Shown one piece after another: positions 8,405 to 15,006 of a stretch of 36,080 nucleotides of DNA. Within the stretch, counting starts at the first letter, position 1. Each line of letters opens with the position of its first letter. Source of the DNA: Amphritea sp. (GTDB lineage: Bacteria; Pseudomonadota; Gammaproteobacteria; Pseudomonadales; Balneatricaceae). Location of the stretch: contig JAOXSA010000127.1 of NCBI GenBank assembly GCA_025800245.1, forward strand, positions 1 to 36,080. The letters are read 5' to 3'. Under the pieces are notes generated by a model that saw only the letters and a list, made by a program, of their open reading frames with translations, did not search any database and was not told where the DNA came from. Both the position numbers and the translations under genes were made by a program.

Positions 8405-9769
8405 ATGAACTTTGAAACCCGAAACCCTGCTACCGGTGAATTACTGGAACAGTTCGATTTTCTCAGTGATGTACAGCTGGAGCAGAAGTTAAACCAGGCT
8501 GAGAAAGTCTCTCTGGCCTGGCGTGGTAGCAGCTTCGAAGAGCGCAGCAAGTTGCTGAAACAACTGGCCGAAAAACTCCATGAACAGCGGGATGAGTTAG
8601 CACATACTATCTCTCTTGAAATGGGAAAACGGCTGGTTGAGGCATTCGGTGAAGTGGATAAGTGTGCACTGGCATGCAGCTACTACGCCGATAATGCCGA
8701 GGCGATGTTGCAGGATGAACTGGTGGAAACTCCGGCGCGGAAGAGCCTGATCAGCTATGAACCACTGGGTATCGTACTGGCTATCATGCCGTGGAATTTC
8801 CCTTTATGGCAGGTGTTCCGTTGTATGGTTCCGGCGTTGATGGCGGGTAATGGTGTGCTACTGAAGCATGCACCGAATGTACCCCGTTGTGCCAGAGCAA
8901 TTGAACAGCTGCTGCTGGATGCCGGAGCGATGGAAGGTCTGGTGACCGATCTGACTATCTCTGTTGAACAGACCGGTAATGTTATTGCCGATCGCCGGGT
9001 GCAGGGCATTGCCTTTACTGGTAGTGAAGGTGCCGGTCGTCAGATCGGTGCTCTGGCAGGACAGCATCTGAAGAAAGCAGTGCTGGAGCTGGGCGGCAGT
9101 GACCCGTTCATTGTACTGGATGATGCGGATCTCGAAGTGGCGGTGGATACGGCGATGCGTGCCCGTTTCAGCAATGCCGGTCAGATCTGTATTGCGGCTA
9201 AGCGTTTTCTGGTGGTGCCTTCCCGTATTGAAGAGTTTACCGCGCTGATGGTTGAAAAGGCTCAGGCGATGCAGCATGGGGATCCTTTACTGGCTGAAAC
9301 CACGCTGGCGCCGATGGCCCGCGCGGATCTGCGTGAGCTGGTGCAGCGTCAGGTACAGGCATCTGTTGAAGAGGGTGCACGTCTGCTGACCGGTGGTGAG
9401 AACCTGCCGGGGGATGGCTACTTCTTTGCGCCGACAGTACTGGATAATGTGCGCCTGGGGATGACCGCTTATAACGAAGAGATCTTCGGCCCTGTGGCAG
9501 CCATTGTGGCGGTACGGGATGAGGCGGACGCTATTGCCCAGGCTAACGCAACCCGCTTTGGTCTGGGCGCCAGTGTCTGGACCGAAGACCTTGAGAAAGG
9601 CGAAGCGATTCTGCGTCAGCTTGAGGTGGGTAATGCTTTCCTGAATGCTCAGGTGGCCAGTGATATCCGTATGCCGTTCGGTGGTGTGAAAGCGTCGGGG
9701 CTGGGGCGTGAGCTGGGTATCAGCGGTATCCGTGAGTTCTGTAACACTAAATCCATCTGGGTTGCTTAA
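8405..9769 (+). CDS. NAD(P)-dependent aldehyde dehydrogenase, succinate-semialdehyde/sulfoacetaldehyde type
   Basis: A 454-residue aldehyde dehydrogenase of the compact class that includes E. coli Sad/YneI. The catalytic pair is clear: E228 in LELGGSD and C262 in NAGQICIAA, 34 residues apart as in the family. The coenzyme-binding FTGSEGAGR motif and the PWNFPLWQ loop are present. AAGGAGAA precedes the ATG. It follows soeC by 35 bases, so it is probably part of the soe operon. Characterised relatives oxidise succinate semialdehyde; a sulfoacetaldehyde dehydrogenase (SafD) is known from the marine bacterium Neptuniibacter caesariensis, where a TauE-type exporter also occurs, so a sulfonate aldehyde is a reasonable but unproved substrate here. 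No taurine aminotransferase or transporter lies in this window. Confidence 0.8.
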   Translation: MNFETRNPATGELLEQFDFLSDVQLEQKLNQAEKVSLAWRGSSFEERSKLLKQLAEKLHEQRDELAHTISLEMGKRLVEAFGEVDKCALACSYYADNAEAMLQDELVETPARKSLISYEPLGIVLAIMPWNFPLWQVFRCMVPALMAGNGVLLKHAPNVPRCARAIEQLLLDAGAMEGLVTDLTISVEQTGNVIADRRVQGIAFTGSEGAGRQIGALAGQHLKKAVLELGGSDPFIVLDDADLEVAVDTAMRARFSNAGQICIAAKRFLVVPSRIEEFTALMVEKAQAMQHGDPLLAETTLAPMARADLRELVQRQVQASVEEGARLLTGGENLPGDGYFFAPTVLDNVRLGMTAYNEEIFGPVAAIVAVRDEADAIAQANATRFGLGASVWTEDLEKGEAILRQLEVGNAFLNAQVASDIRMPFGGVKASGLGRELGISGIREFCNTKSIWVA

Positions 9770-9873
9770 TGGTGGACGGCTCAACAGTGTTCCTTAATCT
9801 TGATGAGGATGAGATTAAGGAACAGGAGATAGAGGAACAGGAAGACGATCAGTCTGACGGTGAAGAAGAGTAA
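9769..9873 (+). CDS. Acidic 34-residue micro-ORF overlapping the aldehyde dehydrogenase stop
   Basis: The stop codon of the aldehyde dehydrogenase and this start overlap as TAATG, the classic arrangement for translational coupling. The frame runs 34 codons and is extremely acidic after a short hydrophobic start: MVDGSTVFLNLDEDE, then a tail dominated by Glu, Asp and Gln ending GEEE. A good terminator follows within 6 bases, so the micro-ORF fills exactly the space between gene and terminator. No family is recognised. It could be a small regulatory partner of the dehydrogenase or simply unselected sequence; conservation would decide. Confidence 0.45.
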   Translation: MVDGSTVFLNLDEDEIKEQEIEEQEDDQSDGEEE

Positions 9874-9878
9874 CAGCT

Positions 9879-9906
9879 AAAAAGGAGACCGGGTGTCTCC
9901 TTTTTT
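9879..9906 (+). terminator. Rho-independent terminator of the soe operon
   Basis: GGAGAC (9884-9889) and GTCTCC (9895-9900) with flanking A5 and T6 form a strong hairpin ending the soeABC-aldehyde dehydrogenase transcript. Confidence 0.9.
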
Positions 9907-9977
9907 GTATCCGGGCGAGAGTCTGTCTAAGGTTAGCTTATACCGGAGGGGAGGCGATACTGTCAGAGGAAGCTGAT

Positions 9978-10466
9978 ATGAGACTCTCAACGTTGACGAT
10001 TATGTTGTCGTCCCTTACCTGTGTTTGTCTGCCAGTGAAAGCTGAACAGACACCGTCTGTCGCCCTCACTGCAGGCACTTTTGATTTCGAGAATGATGCG
10101 GTAGCCATGTACGGAGTTGAGTACCGCTGGCCGGCATCTGAGCGGTTTTTCAGCATTATTCCCGTGGCCGGAATTGAAAGTAATGCTGATGGTGCATTCT
10201 GGGTTTATGCTGGCGGCCGGTATGATTTCTGGCCCTCAGAGCGCTGGTTCTTAACGCCGCACTGGGCGGCATCCTGGTACCGGCAGAATGGCGGTAAGGA
10301 TCTCGGGTCTGAGCTGGAGTTCAGGTCCGGGCTGGATTTCGGCTATCGGTTTGAGGGTGGTTCCAGATTTGCCGTTGGGGTGCACCATCTTTCAAATGCC
10401 GATTTTGGTGATACCAACCCCAGTTCAAACAATATTGTATTCAGTTTCAGCATTCTGTTGGACTGA
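9978..10466 (+). CDS. PagL-like lipid A 3-O-deacylase (acyloxyacyl hydrolase family)
   Basis: A 162-residue outer-membrane barrel protein. Residues 1-22 form a signal peptide ending VKA before EQTPS. The remainder alternates as short amphipathic strands and ends with aromatic/hydrophobic FSFSILLD. The PagL signature is the near-C-terminal HHLSNADF, where the His and Ser of HLSN are the expected catalytic pair. In PagL a glutamate normally stands 12 residues after that serine; here the position is Asn (in NPSSNN), so the triad may be incomplete or differently built. PagL removes the 3-O acyl chain of lipid A at the outer membrane. GAGGAAGC precedes the ATG. It is followed by a terminator and looks monocistronic. 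Confidence 0.7.
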   Translation: MRLSTLTIMLSSLTCVCLPVKAEQTPSVALTAGTFDFENDAVAMYGVEYRWPASERFFSIIPVAGIESNADGAFWVYAGGRYDFWPSERWFLTPHWAASWYRQNGGKDLGSELEFRSGLDFGYRFEGGSRFAVGVHHLSNADFGDTNPSSNNIVFSFSILLD

Positions 10467-10472
10467 TCCGGT

Positions 10473-10498
10473 CAAAAAAAGGAGGCACAGGCCTCCTT
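10473..10498. terminator. Bidirectional terminator between convergent genes
   Basis: GGAGGC (10480-10485) pairs with GCCTCC (10490-10495). On the plus strand it is followed by TTT; on the minus strand it is followed by seven T residues (complement of 10473-10479). It serves the PagL-like gene and the convergent DUF3461 gene. Confidence 0.85.
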
Positions 10499-10518
10499 TA
10501 AGTTATCGATGCTCGGAT

Positions 10519-10890
10519 TCAGATACGGTCGAGATTCTCGCGAAGCTCCTGAATCTTTGCAGTCATTACCTGCTCCAGACGGTCCAGCTCACGGCGCAGT
10601 GCATCGCGGCGATCAACCTTGCTCAGATTCTTCGACAGGCTGTTCAGCTCGCTGATTGCTGCCACCAGTACCGGATCACTGCCACCGAGTTTCTGAGCCT
10701 GCGCTTCGCTATCAGCGGCGACGACATTACGTTCGAAATGGAAACTGCTGCTGTCTGGCAGATCCGCTTCACTTTGTTGCTTGAAATAAACTTTCAGCTC
10801 TTCAGTGTTGGCACCCTGGCTCAGCTTGTAGTGGCTGATGCTGTTGATATCGTTCAGGCCCATCGCCTGCAGGGTTGGAAATTCAGACAT
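10519..10890 (-). CDS. DUF3461 family protein
   Basis: A 123-residue soluble protein opening MSEFPTLQAMGLNDINSI, which resembles the N-terminus of DUF3461 proteins of gammaproteobacteria. The middle has a YKLSQGANTEELKVYFK segment and the C-terminal third is a charged helix with heptad character (RRELDRLEQVMTAKIQEL), likely a coiled coil. No catalytic motif or signal peptide is visible and the family has no known function. It is transcribed alone, toward the PagL-like gene, sharing the bidirectional terminator. The family assignment is by recollection of the N-terminal pattern. Confidence 0.65.
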   Translation of the reverse strand: MSEFPTLQAMGLNDINSISHYKLSQGANTEELKVYFKQQSEADLPDSSSFHFERNVVAADSEAQAQKLGGSDPVLVAAISELNSLSKNLSKVDRRDALRRELDRLEQVMTAKIQELRENLDRI

Positions 10891-10930
10891 CGCGTCGCCT
10901 TTGTCAGTCTATGGATTGTTATATTTTTGC

Positions 10931-10957
10931 CAGCATCCAGCATCCAGCATCCAGCAT
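10931..10957. repeat. 7-bp tandem repeat, nearly four copies
   Basis: CAGCATC is repeated three times perfectly followed by CAGCAT, upstream of the DUF3461 gene. A slippage-prone microsatellite in the probable promoter region of that gene; it is outside any coding frame. Confidence 0.85.
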
Positions 10958-11184
10958 ATCGGCGTGCACCGGAAACAGTAGGGCCAGTTGGGTTTCCGTG
11001 ATATGACCAGTCTGGTTCCAGATGCAGTTTTTTTCTGGTCCTAATGTCTAACAGGCCGATCTCTTACAGTTAAAGCCTACCTTGCGACAGTAGATTGAAC
11101 TGCTGCGCATGCTCCGCTGACAGGCGAATGGTGGCGCCGGGTAGGGGCGACGTTTCAGTATTAGAAAAATAATCAGGAGCTGAT

Positions 11185-11463
11185 ATGGCAACTAAATCAT
11201 TTGTAAAAGTTGAGCCGGAAGCAGAAACCGTTGAGCTGTTTGACCGTTATCACAAGTACACCGGTACCACACCGGAGTTTTACATTGCTCAACTGGTGGA
11301 GAAGACCCTGCCAACCGTTCAGGCGATGGTCGATGCGATGGATGAAGCCAGCGCTGATCCGGAAGCAAACTTGGATGTTATGGAGCTGTTTGGTAAGAAA
11401 ATGGCTGAAGCAGCCCTGGCCCAGAAAGAAGCTGCGAAGGCCGAGCCACTGGTTGTGAACTGA
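11185..11463 (+). CDS. Small acidic protein with ribbon-helix-helix-like layout
   Basis: A 92-residue protein with a good ribosome site (AGGAGCTGAT before ATG). Its first half reads as strand (KSFVKVEPE), helix (TVELFDRYHKYTG), turn, helix (TPEFYIAQLVEKTLPTVQAMVDAM), the order and spacing of ribbon-helix-helix DNA-binding proteins. The second half is acidic and helical, rich in Ala and Glu, ending KAEPLVVN. No known family is recognised with confidence. It converges on a ParA-family gene across a terminator. RHH proteins pair with ParA-type ATPases in some partition systems, but here the two are on opposite strands. Alternative: an unrelated small helical protein. Confidence 0.6.
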   Translation: MATKSFVKVEPEAETVELFDRYHKYTGTTPEFYIAQLVEKTLPTVQAMVDAMDEASADPEANLDVMELFGKKMAEAALAQKEAAKAEPLVVN

Positions 11464-11490
11464 TCCGCTACTGATATTTGTGGAATAAGA

Positions 11491-11516
11491 AAAGCCGCTG
11501 AAGAGCGGCTTTTTTT
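11491..11516 (+). terminator. Rho-independent terminator
   Basis: AGCCGCT (11493-11499), GAAG loop, AGCGGCT (11504-11510), followed by six T. It ends the small RHH-like gene; the minus strand reads only TTTC after the stem, so it is weaker toward the ParA gene. Confidence 0.88.
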
Positions 11517-11558
11517 ATTCTGTTGACCCGTCCTGAATAAGGTTGACCCTGGAACGGA

Positions 11559-12554
11559 TCAGAAGCTCGGTACAACCGCGCCCTGATCAAACTGTTCGCC
11601 CAGAAGCACGCCTTTATTTCCTGCGATACGACGTACCAGTGCTGCGTAATCCGCTGCACCCACACCATCAGGTACAAACTCAAAGATAGTCTGGCCGTGA
11701 GACGGAGAGCGCGCCAGTTGTTCATCGTAACGTACCGGTGTGCATACCTTGTCACCATAAAGGTCCTGCAATTTACGATAGATATTTTTCGGTTGCTCAA
11801 CCCGGTCATCCAGGAAGGTCGGTACGATGTAGTTGAGATCGATTGGCTTATAGCGTTTGATCGCATGCAGGTTCTTGGTGAACTCTGCCAGACCGTGCAG
11901 TGCCATCACTTCAAGGGCGACCGGCGTCAGAATTTCGGTGGCATAGAACAGAACGTTGACGGTCAGCTGATCCCAGCCGGGGGAGGTATCGATAATCACA
12001 TAATCGTAGGCGCCATCAATATCAGCCATCGCTTCAGACAGAGTCCATTCAGCACCGAAACTCTTCTTATCAATGACCCGCTTCACACCGGCCAGTGAAC
12101 GTCCGCCACCGAGTATGTCCAGATTAGGCCGGGCTTCGAAGATTGTCTCTTTGGCTGTCAGTTCGCCGGTCAGCAGTTCGGTTAATCCTGCAGGCGGCTT
12201 CTTACCCAATACAAAAGAGGACTGGCCCTGGGTGTCGGTATCGATCAGCAGTACTTTATAGCCAGCCATCGCCAGCCCGGCACTGAGGTTCACAGCAGTG
12301 GTGGTTTTACCCACACCACCTTTACTCAGCGAAACACAGATCTTGCGGGTGTTTTTCGGTGCAGCGGGCGTTGCCTGAGCCGGCGTTGTAGCCGCAGCCG
12401 CTGGTGTTGGTTTCTGCTCCTCTTCATGTTCCAGATTGATCAGGAACTTGTGTTCGCAGGCCTTACAACGGACTATGAATTTCTTCTTCGCCGTAACCTT
12501 ACCAGTATCTGCACGATGCTTTCTGGAACAGTTGGGACAAACAATAATAGTCAT
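11559..12554 (-). CDS. ParA/MinD-family ATPase with N-terminal zinc ribbon
   Basis: A 331-residue two-part protein. Residues 1-37 form a zinc ribbon with C6-x2-C9 and C30-x2-C33. A Pro/Ala-rich linker (about 44-68) leads to a deviant Walker A motif KGGVGKTT at 78-85, followed by the LLIDTDTQGQSS (Walker A') and YVIIDTSPG (Walker B) motifs of ParA proteins. ParA ATPases form ATP-dependent dimers that position DNA or protein cargo. Its start overlaps the stop of the upstream gene (ATGA), and the operon begins with a PilZ protein, so the cargo may be a c-di-GMP-controlled surface or chemotaxis assembly rather than DNA. There is no ParB gene or visible parS cluster nearby. The fused zinc ribbon is unusual for a chromosomal ParA. 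Confidence 0.85.
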   Translation of the reverse strand: MTIIVCPNCSRKHRADTGKVTAKKKFIVRCKACEHKFLINLEHEEEQKPTPAAAATTPAQATPAAPKNTRKICVSLSKGGVGKTTTAVNLSAGLAMAGYKVLLIDTDTQGQSSFVLGKKPPAGLTELLTGELTAKETIFEARPNLDILGGGRSLAGVKRVIDKKSFGAEWTLSEAMADIDGAYDYVIIDTSPGWDQLTVNVLFYATEILTPVALEVMALHGLAEFTKNLHAIKRYKPIDLNYIVPTFLDDRVEQPKNIYRKLQDLYGDKVCTPVRYDEQLARSPSHGQTIFEFVPDGVGAADYAALVRRIAGNKGVLLGEQFDQGAVVPSF

Positions 12555-12865
12555 GGCTTCGCCTTCTTAAGATCTTCCAGGATGGCATGCAGTGCAACTT
12601 TGGCCAGTCTTTGCACTGAGACATCGGATTTTGACTTAGTAATGAAGTTGAGACTGATCTTACCTTTCACCTTTTTAACCTGGACCGCGAACTTGTCGGT
12701 TTCGTTCTGCCAGATCAGCTCGCCCTGAATTGTTGCCTCATCTTCCAGCAGGCTTTCCGCATCGCTGAAGATCAGGTTGTTCAGTTGTTCGAGCTCTTCA
12801 ATATCATCATCAACATCTTCGTTGAGCAGTAAGCTCATTACATCCACTTGCTCTTGCTCAGGCAT
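12551..12865 (-). CDS. Conserved-looking hypothetical protein between PilZ and ParA genes
   Basis: A 104-residue protein of unrecognised family. Starting at ATG 12865 (MPEQEQVDVMSLLL) it has GGAG about 10 bases upstream; a longer TTG start at 12871 is less likely. The first 45 residues are strongly acidic with a hydrophobic helix (EELEQLNNLIFSDAESLL); the second half predicts strands (ELIWQNETDKFAVQVKKVKGKISLNF) then a basic helix (VQRLAKVALHAILEDLKKAK). The start overlaps the PilZ stop by 8 bases and its stop overlaps the ParA start by 4, so the three products are probably made in fixed ratio. It is a candidate adaptor between the two. Confidence 0.7.
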   Translation of the reverse strand: MPEQEQVDVMSLLLNEDVDDDIEELEQLNNLIFSDAESLLEDEATIQGELIWQNETDKFAVQVKKVKGKISLNFITKSKSDVSVQRLAKVALHAILEDLKKAKP

Positions 12866-13265
12866 TTTCAAACATCTCCTGACGCAGGGTGAACAGAGCC
12901 TGTTTCAGCTGCTTACTGGTTTCTTTTTCGACCTCAAGCCACTGCACACCACAGATCCAGTTGCCTTCACCGTTGGTGGATTTGTGGACCACTTCGCCAT
13001 GTAAGCCGTCGAAGCGCTGCTCATTCAGTACTATGCTGCATTGTGGCAGCTCGTCATCCTCTTCAAAGGGTGTATCGCCGTTGATAGCGATACAGACCCC
13101 GGATACACTGGCGTCGATCAGCGGATAGCTATTGCCATCAATGACCACCGAAAAATCGATCTGATCTTTCAGCTTTAAGCGGTAATCTTTCCGCGTAACC
13201 GGTTCTGAGTTCTGTTCACTGGGAAGCTCTTCCAATTCGAAAGAGTCATCACTGATAATTTCCAT
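12858..13265 (-). CDS. PilZ-domain c-di-GMP-binding protein
   Basis: A 135-residue protein made almost entirely of one PilZ domain. The c-di-GMP signature is present: R25-K-D-Y-R29, then D51-A-S53-V-S-G56. After an acidic N-terminal 20 residues come the barrel strands and a C-terminal helix (KETSKQLKQALFTLRQEMF). ATG 13265 is preferred because AGAGG lies 6 bases upstream; an in-frame ATG at 13298 has none. PilZ proteins bind cyclic di-GMP and then alter a partner protein. First gene of the overlapping PilZ/unknown/zinc-ribbon-ParA operon, which suggests that the ParA ATPase is under second-messenger control; this link is inference. Confidence 0.82.
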   Translation of the reverse strand: MEIISDDSFELEELPSEQNSEPVTRKDYRLKLKDQIDFSVVIDGNSYPLIDASVSGVCIAINGDTPFEEDDELPQCSIVLNEQRFDGLHGEVVHKSTNGEGNWICGVQWLEVEKETSKQLKQALFTLRQEMFENA

Positions 13266-13302
13266 TGAAAACCTCTGGCATGCCTGTTGTATATCCATAT
13301 CC

Positions 13303-13327
13303 CGGTACCGTTATGGTTATGGTACCG
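13303..13327. promoter_or_regulatory. Inverted repeat upstream of the PilZ operon
   Basis: CGGTACC (13303-13309) and GGTACCG (13321-13327) form a perfect 7-bp inverted repeat with an 11-base spacer, about 40 bases before the preferred PilZ start. It may be an operator; each arm is itself the palindrome GGTACC, so chance cannot be excluded. Confidence 0.35.
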
Positions 13328-13441
13328 ATTCCGACGGCAATCAAACTAACGTTTCACACCAGTGTAAGTAGGAACAGTGGCTACCCTCAAGGATTGCACC
13401 TCTTAGAATGGGTATCTGTTTTTGACGTGGCTTTAGAGGCG

Positions 13442-13482
13442 AAAAAAATAAAAAGCCGGGTGCAGATAAACTGCCCCGGCTT
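13442..13482 (-). terminator. Rho-independent terminator of the outer-membrane protein gene
   Basis: On the minus strand AAGCCGGG, a 14-base loop region and CCCGGCTT are followed by TTTATTTTTTT. It lies about 30 bases after the barrel-protein stop codon. Confidence 0.82.
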
Positions 13483-13512
13483 AATCAGAAGTACGTCATT
13501 GTGAAGGTGGGA

Positions 13513-14157
13513 TCAGAACTCGGTACCGATAGATATCACAACAGAGTGGTGATTGCTGTTGTCGAATTTACCAGTATCCCCATCAGAACTCGTTATCTCA
13601 TAATCGGCTGTGCGGAAGTAACGATATTCCGTAGTGATGAAAGCGTCTTCTGATAAATTGAAACGGTTACCCAGCATCAGTTGAAATGCTGCAACAGTGT
13701 CAGAATCATCAATTTCACCGCTGAATCCATCAACAGTGATGCTATCCCACTTTACTTTACTGAGACCGATACCTGCGCCCAGATAAGGATTGAAAATGTC
13801 GCTCTGTGATTCCAGCTGCGGAGTATAGTAGCCGTTCAGCATCAGAGAAGTGTATGTAAGATCACCGCCCAGACCCGTTTTGGTTGTGCCGGATTCTGTA
13901 CGTTCCTGGGCGTCAAAGCTTTTGTATTGAAGCTCCAGTTCAACAGCCAGAGTCTCAGAGTACTGATGGCCGATAGCTCCCTGGAATCCCAGACCGTTTT
14001 CAAAATCCCATTCAGTAATGTTGGCGTTTGTTTCGTCCTGTTCCGCAGGGGCGGAATAGGAAAGACCGCCTTTTACGTAATAATCAGCCTCAGCCAGAGC
14101 TACAGGAGTGAAACCAGTAGCAGAGATCAGGGATGCGCAGATTAGTAGTTGTCTCAT
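13513..14157 (-). CDS. Outer-membrane beta-barrel protein
   Basis: A 214-residue exported protein. Signal peptide residues 1-22 end in VALA before EADYYVKGGLSYSAP. The mature part is built of alternating amphipathic strands (AVELELQYKSFDA, YTSLMLNGYYTPQ, FNPYLGAGIGLSKVKW, FITTEYRYFRTADYEI) and ends with SVVISIGTEF, the C-terminal aromatic signal used by the BAM machinery. This fits the OmpA-like/OmpW-like eight-stranded porin-family proteins; no periplasmic peptidoglycan-binding domain is present. A very strong ribosome site, AAGGAGGATTT, precedes the ATG, suggesting high expression. It follows the DNR-like regulator gene on the same strand after a 150-base gap. Function in transport or adhesion is unknown. 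Confidence 0.78.
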   Translation of the reverse strand: MRQLLICASLISATGFTPVALAEADYYVKGGLSYSAPAEQDETNANITEWDFENGLGFQGAIGHQYSETLAVELELQYKSFDAQERTESGTTKTGLGGDLTYTSLMLNGYYTPQLESQSDIFNPYLGAGIGLSKVKWDSITVDGFSGEIDDSDTVAAFQLMLGNRFNLSEDAFITTEYRYFRTADYEITSSDGDTGKFDNSNHHSVVISIGTEF

Positions 14158-14307
14158 AAATCCTCCTTGAGATAAGACAAAACAGAACAGCCTTAGGCGA
14201 TTATGAGAGTCTGTCCCTAGACAACCGCTGAAAAGTCATGCCGAAAAATTTGAAGCGGATTATAACTTCAGTATTTCCATCTTGCCACTCCTTACGGGGT
14301 AGCTGTT

Positions 14308-15003
14308 CTATACCATTTCTTTCAGTGCGCTGGTGCGGGCGATATTCAGTACCGGGCCGTTGATTTCAAGCAGTCCCTGAGCCCGGAAATCATGGATGAC
14401 CCGGGAGAATGTTTCCGGCTGCATTGCCAGTCGGGCGGCGATCAGACGTTTGGCGACCGGCAGGGTGATTTCGACCTGCTCTTTGTGCCGATCCTGTTCT
14501 TCGATCAGGCCCAGAATAAAACGAACCACTCTCTGGGTAGCGGTCTGATGGGTGAGGGTTTCGATCTCCGAGAGACAGTTCTGCAAGCGGCAGGCGAGGG
14601 CGCCCATCACTTTAAAGCAGGTACTGCTGGATGCTTCCAGCAGTTCTTTGTAGACCCGGTTGCTGAAACTCAATAGCTGGGCTTTATCTTCGATACTGGC
14701 ATTCACCGGATAGCTGGGCTTATCGAAGAACATTGCCGCTTCACCGGCGGTTTCGTTGGATTTCAGAACATTGATGATGATCTCCCGACCATCGGTATGC
14801 AGGCGATAGAGTTTCACTGTACCGCTGATAATCAGATAGAAACGTTCGGCGGTCTCGTTCTGCATAAACAGTGGCTGGCCGGAGGCCAGATTATGCAGAT
14901 GAGCACAACGAACCAGTCTCTTAAACTGGCCATCACCCAGGGAATGAAACAGAGGGTGCTGGCGTGCCAGAGCCAGCGCCTGATCGAATTCGGGAGAGTT
15001 CAT
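14308..15003 (-). CDS. Crp/Fnr family regulator of the DNR type
   Basis: A 231-residue regulator with an N-terminal cyclic-nucleotide-binding-like beta roll (about 20-135, with FYLIISGTVKLYRLHTDGREIIINVL and AEAAMFF-like GEAAMFFDKPSYP) and a C-terminal winged helix-turn-helix (LPVAKRLIAARLAMQPETFSRVIHDF). The sequence closely follows my recollection of Pseudomonas aeruginosa DNR. The N-terminal cysteine set that binds the FNR [4Fe-4S] cluster is absent, which points to a haem/NO-type DNR rather than an oxygen-sensing FNR. Members bind TTGAT-N4-ATCAA boxes; two such boxes lie before narG and narK1 in this window. It starts 3 bases after the carbonic anhydrase gene, as the last gene of the nar operon. 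Direct autoregulation of the operon is inference. Confidence 0.8.
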   Translation of the reverse strand: MNSPEFDQALALARQHPLFHSLGDGQFKRLVRCAHLHNLASGQPLFMQNETAERFYLIISGTVKLYRLHTDGREIIINVLKSNETAGEAAMFFDKPSYPVNASIEDKAQLLSFSNRVYKELLEASSSTCFKVMGALACRLQNCLSEIETLTHQTATQRVVRFILGLIEEQDRHKEQVEITLPVAKRLIAARLAMQPETFSRVIHDFRAQGLLEINGPVLNIARTSALKEMV

Positions 15004-15006
15004 AAG

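Noticed and set aside
10931-10957. Possible CRISPR or binding-site array
   Set aside because: The units are perfect 7-bp tandem copies with no spacers; it is a microsatellite.
11559-12554. Plasmid or chromosome partition locus (parAB/parS)
   Set aside because: No ParB-like gene and no repeated 16-bp parS-like sites are visible; the operon partners are a PilZ and an unknown protein instead.
13303-13327. Terminator upstream of the PilZ gene
   Set aside because: The GGTACC-based stem has no U-run on either strand; kept only as a weak operator candidate.
14308-15003. Classical FNR oxygen sensor
   Set aside because: The N-terminal cysteine cluster needed for the [4Fe-4S] centre is missing; DNR-type fits better.
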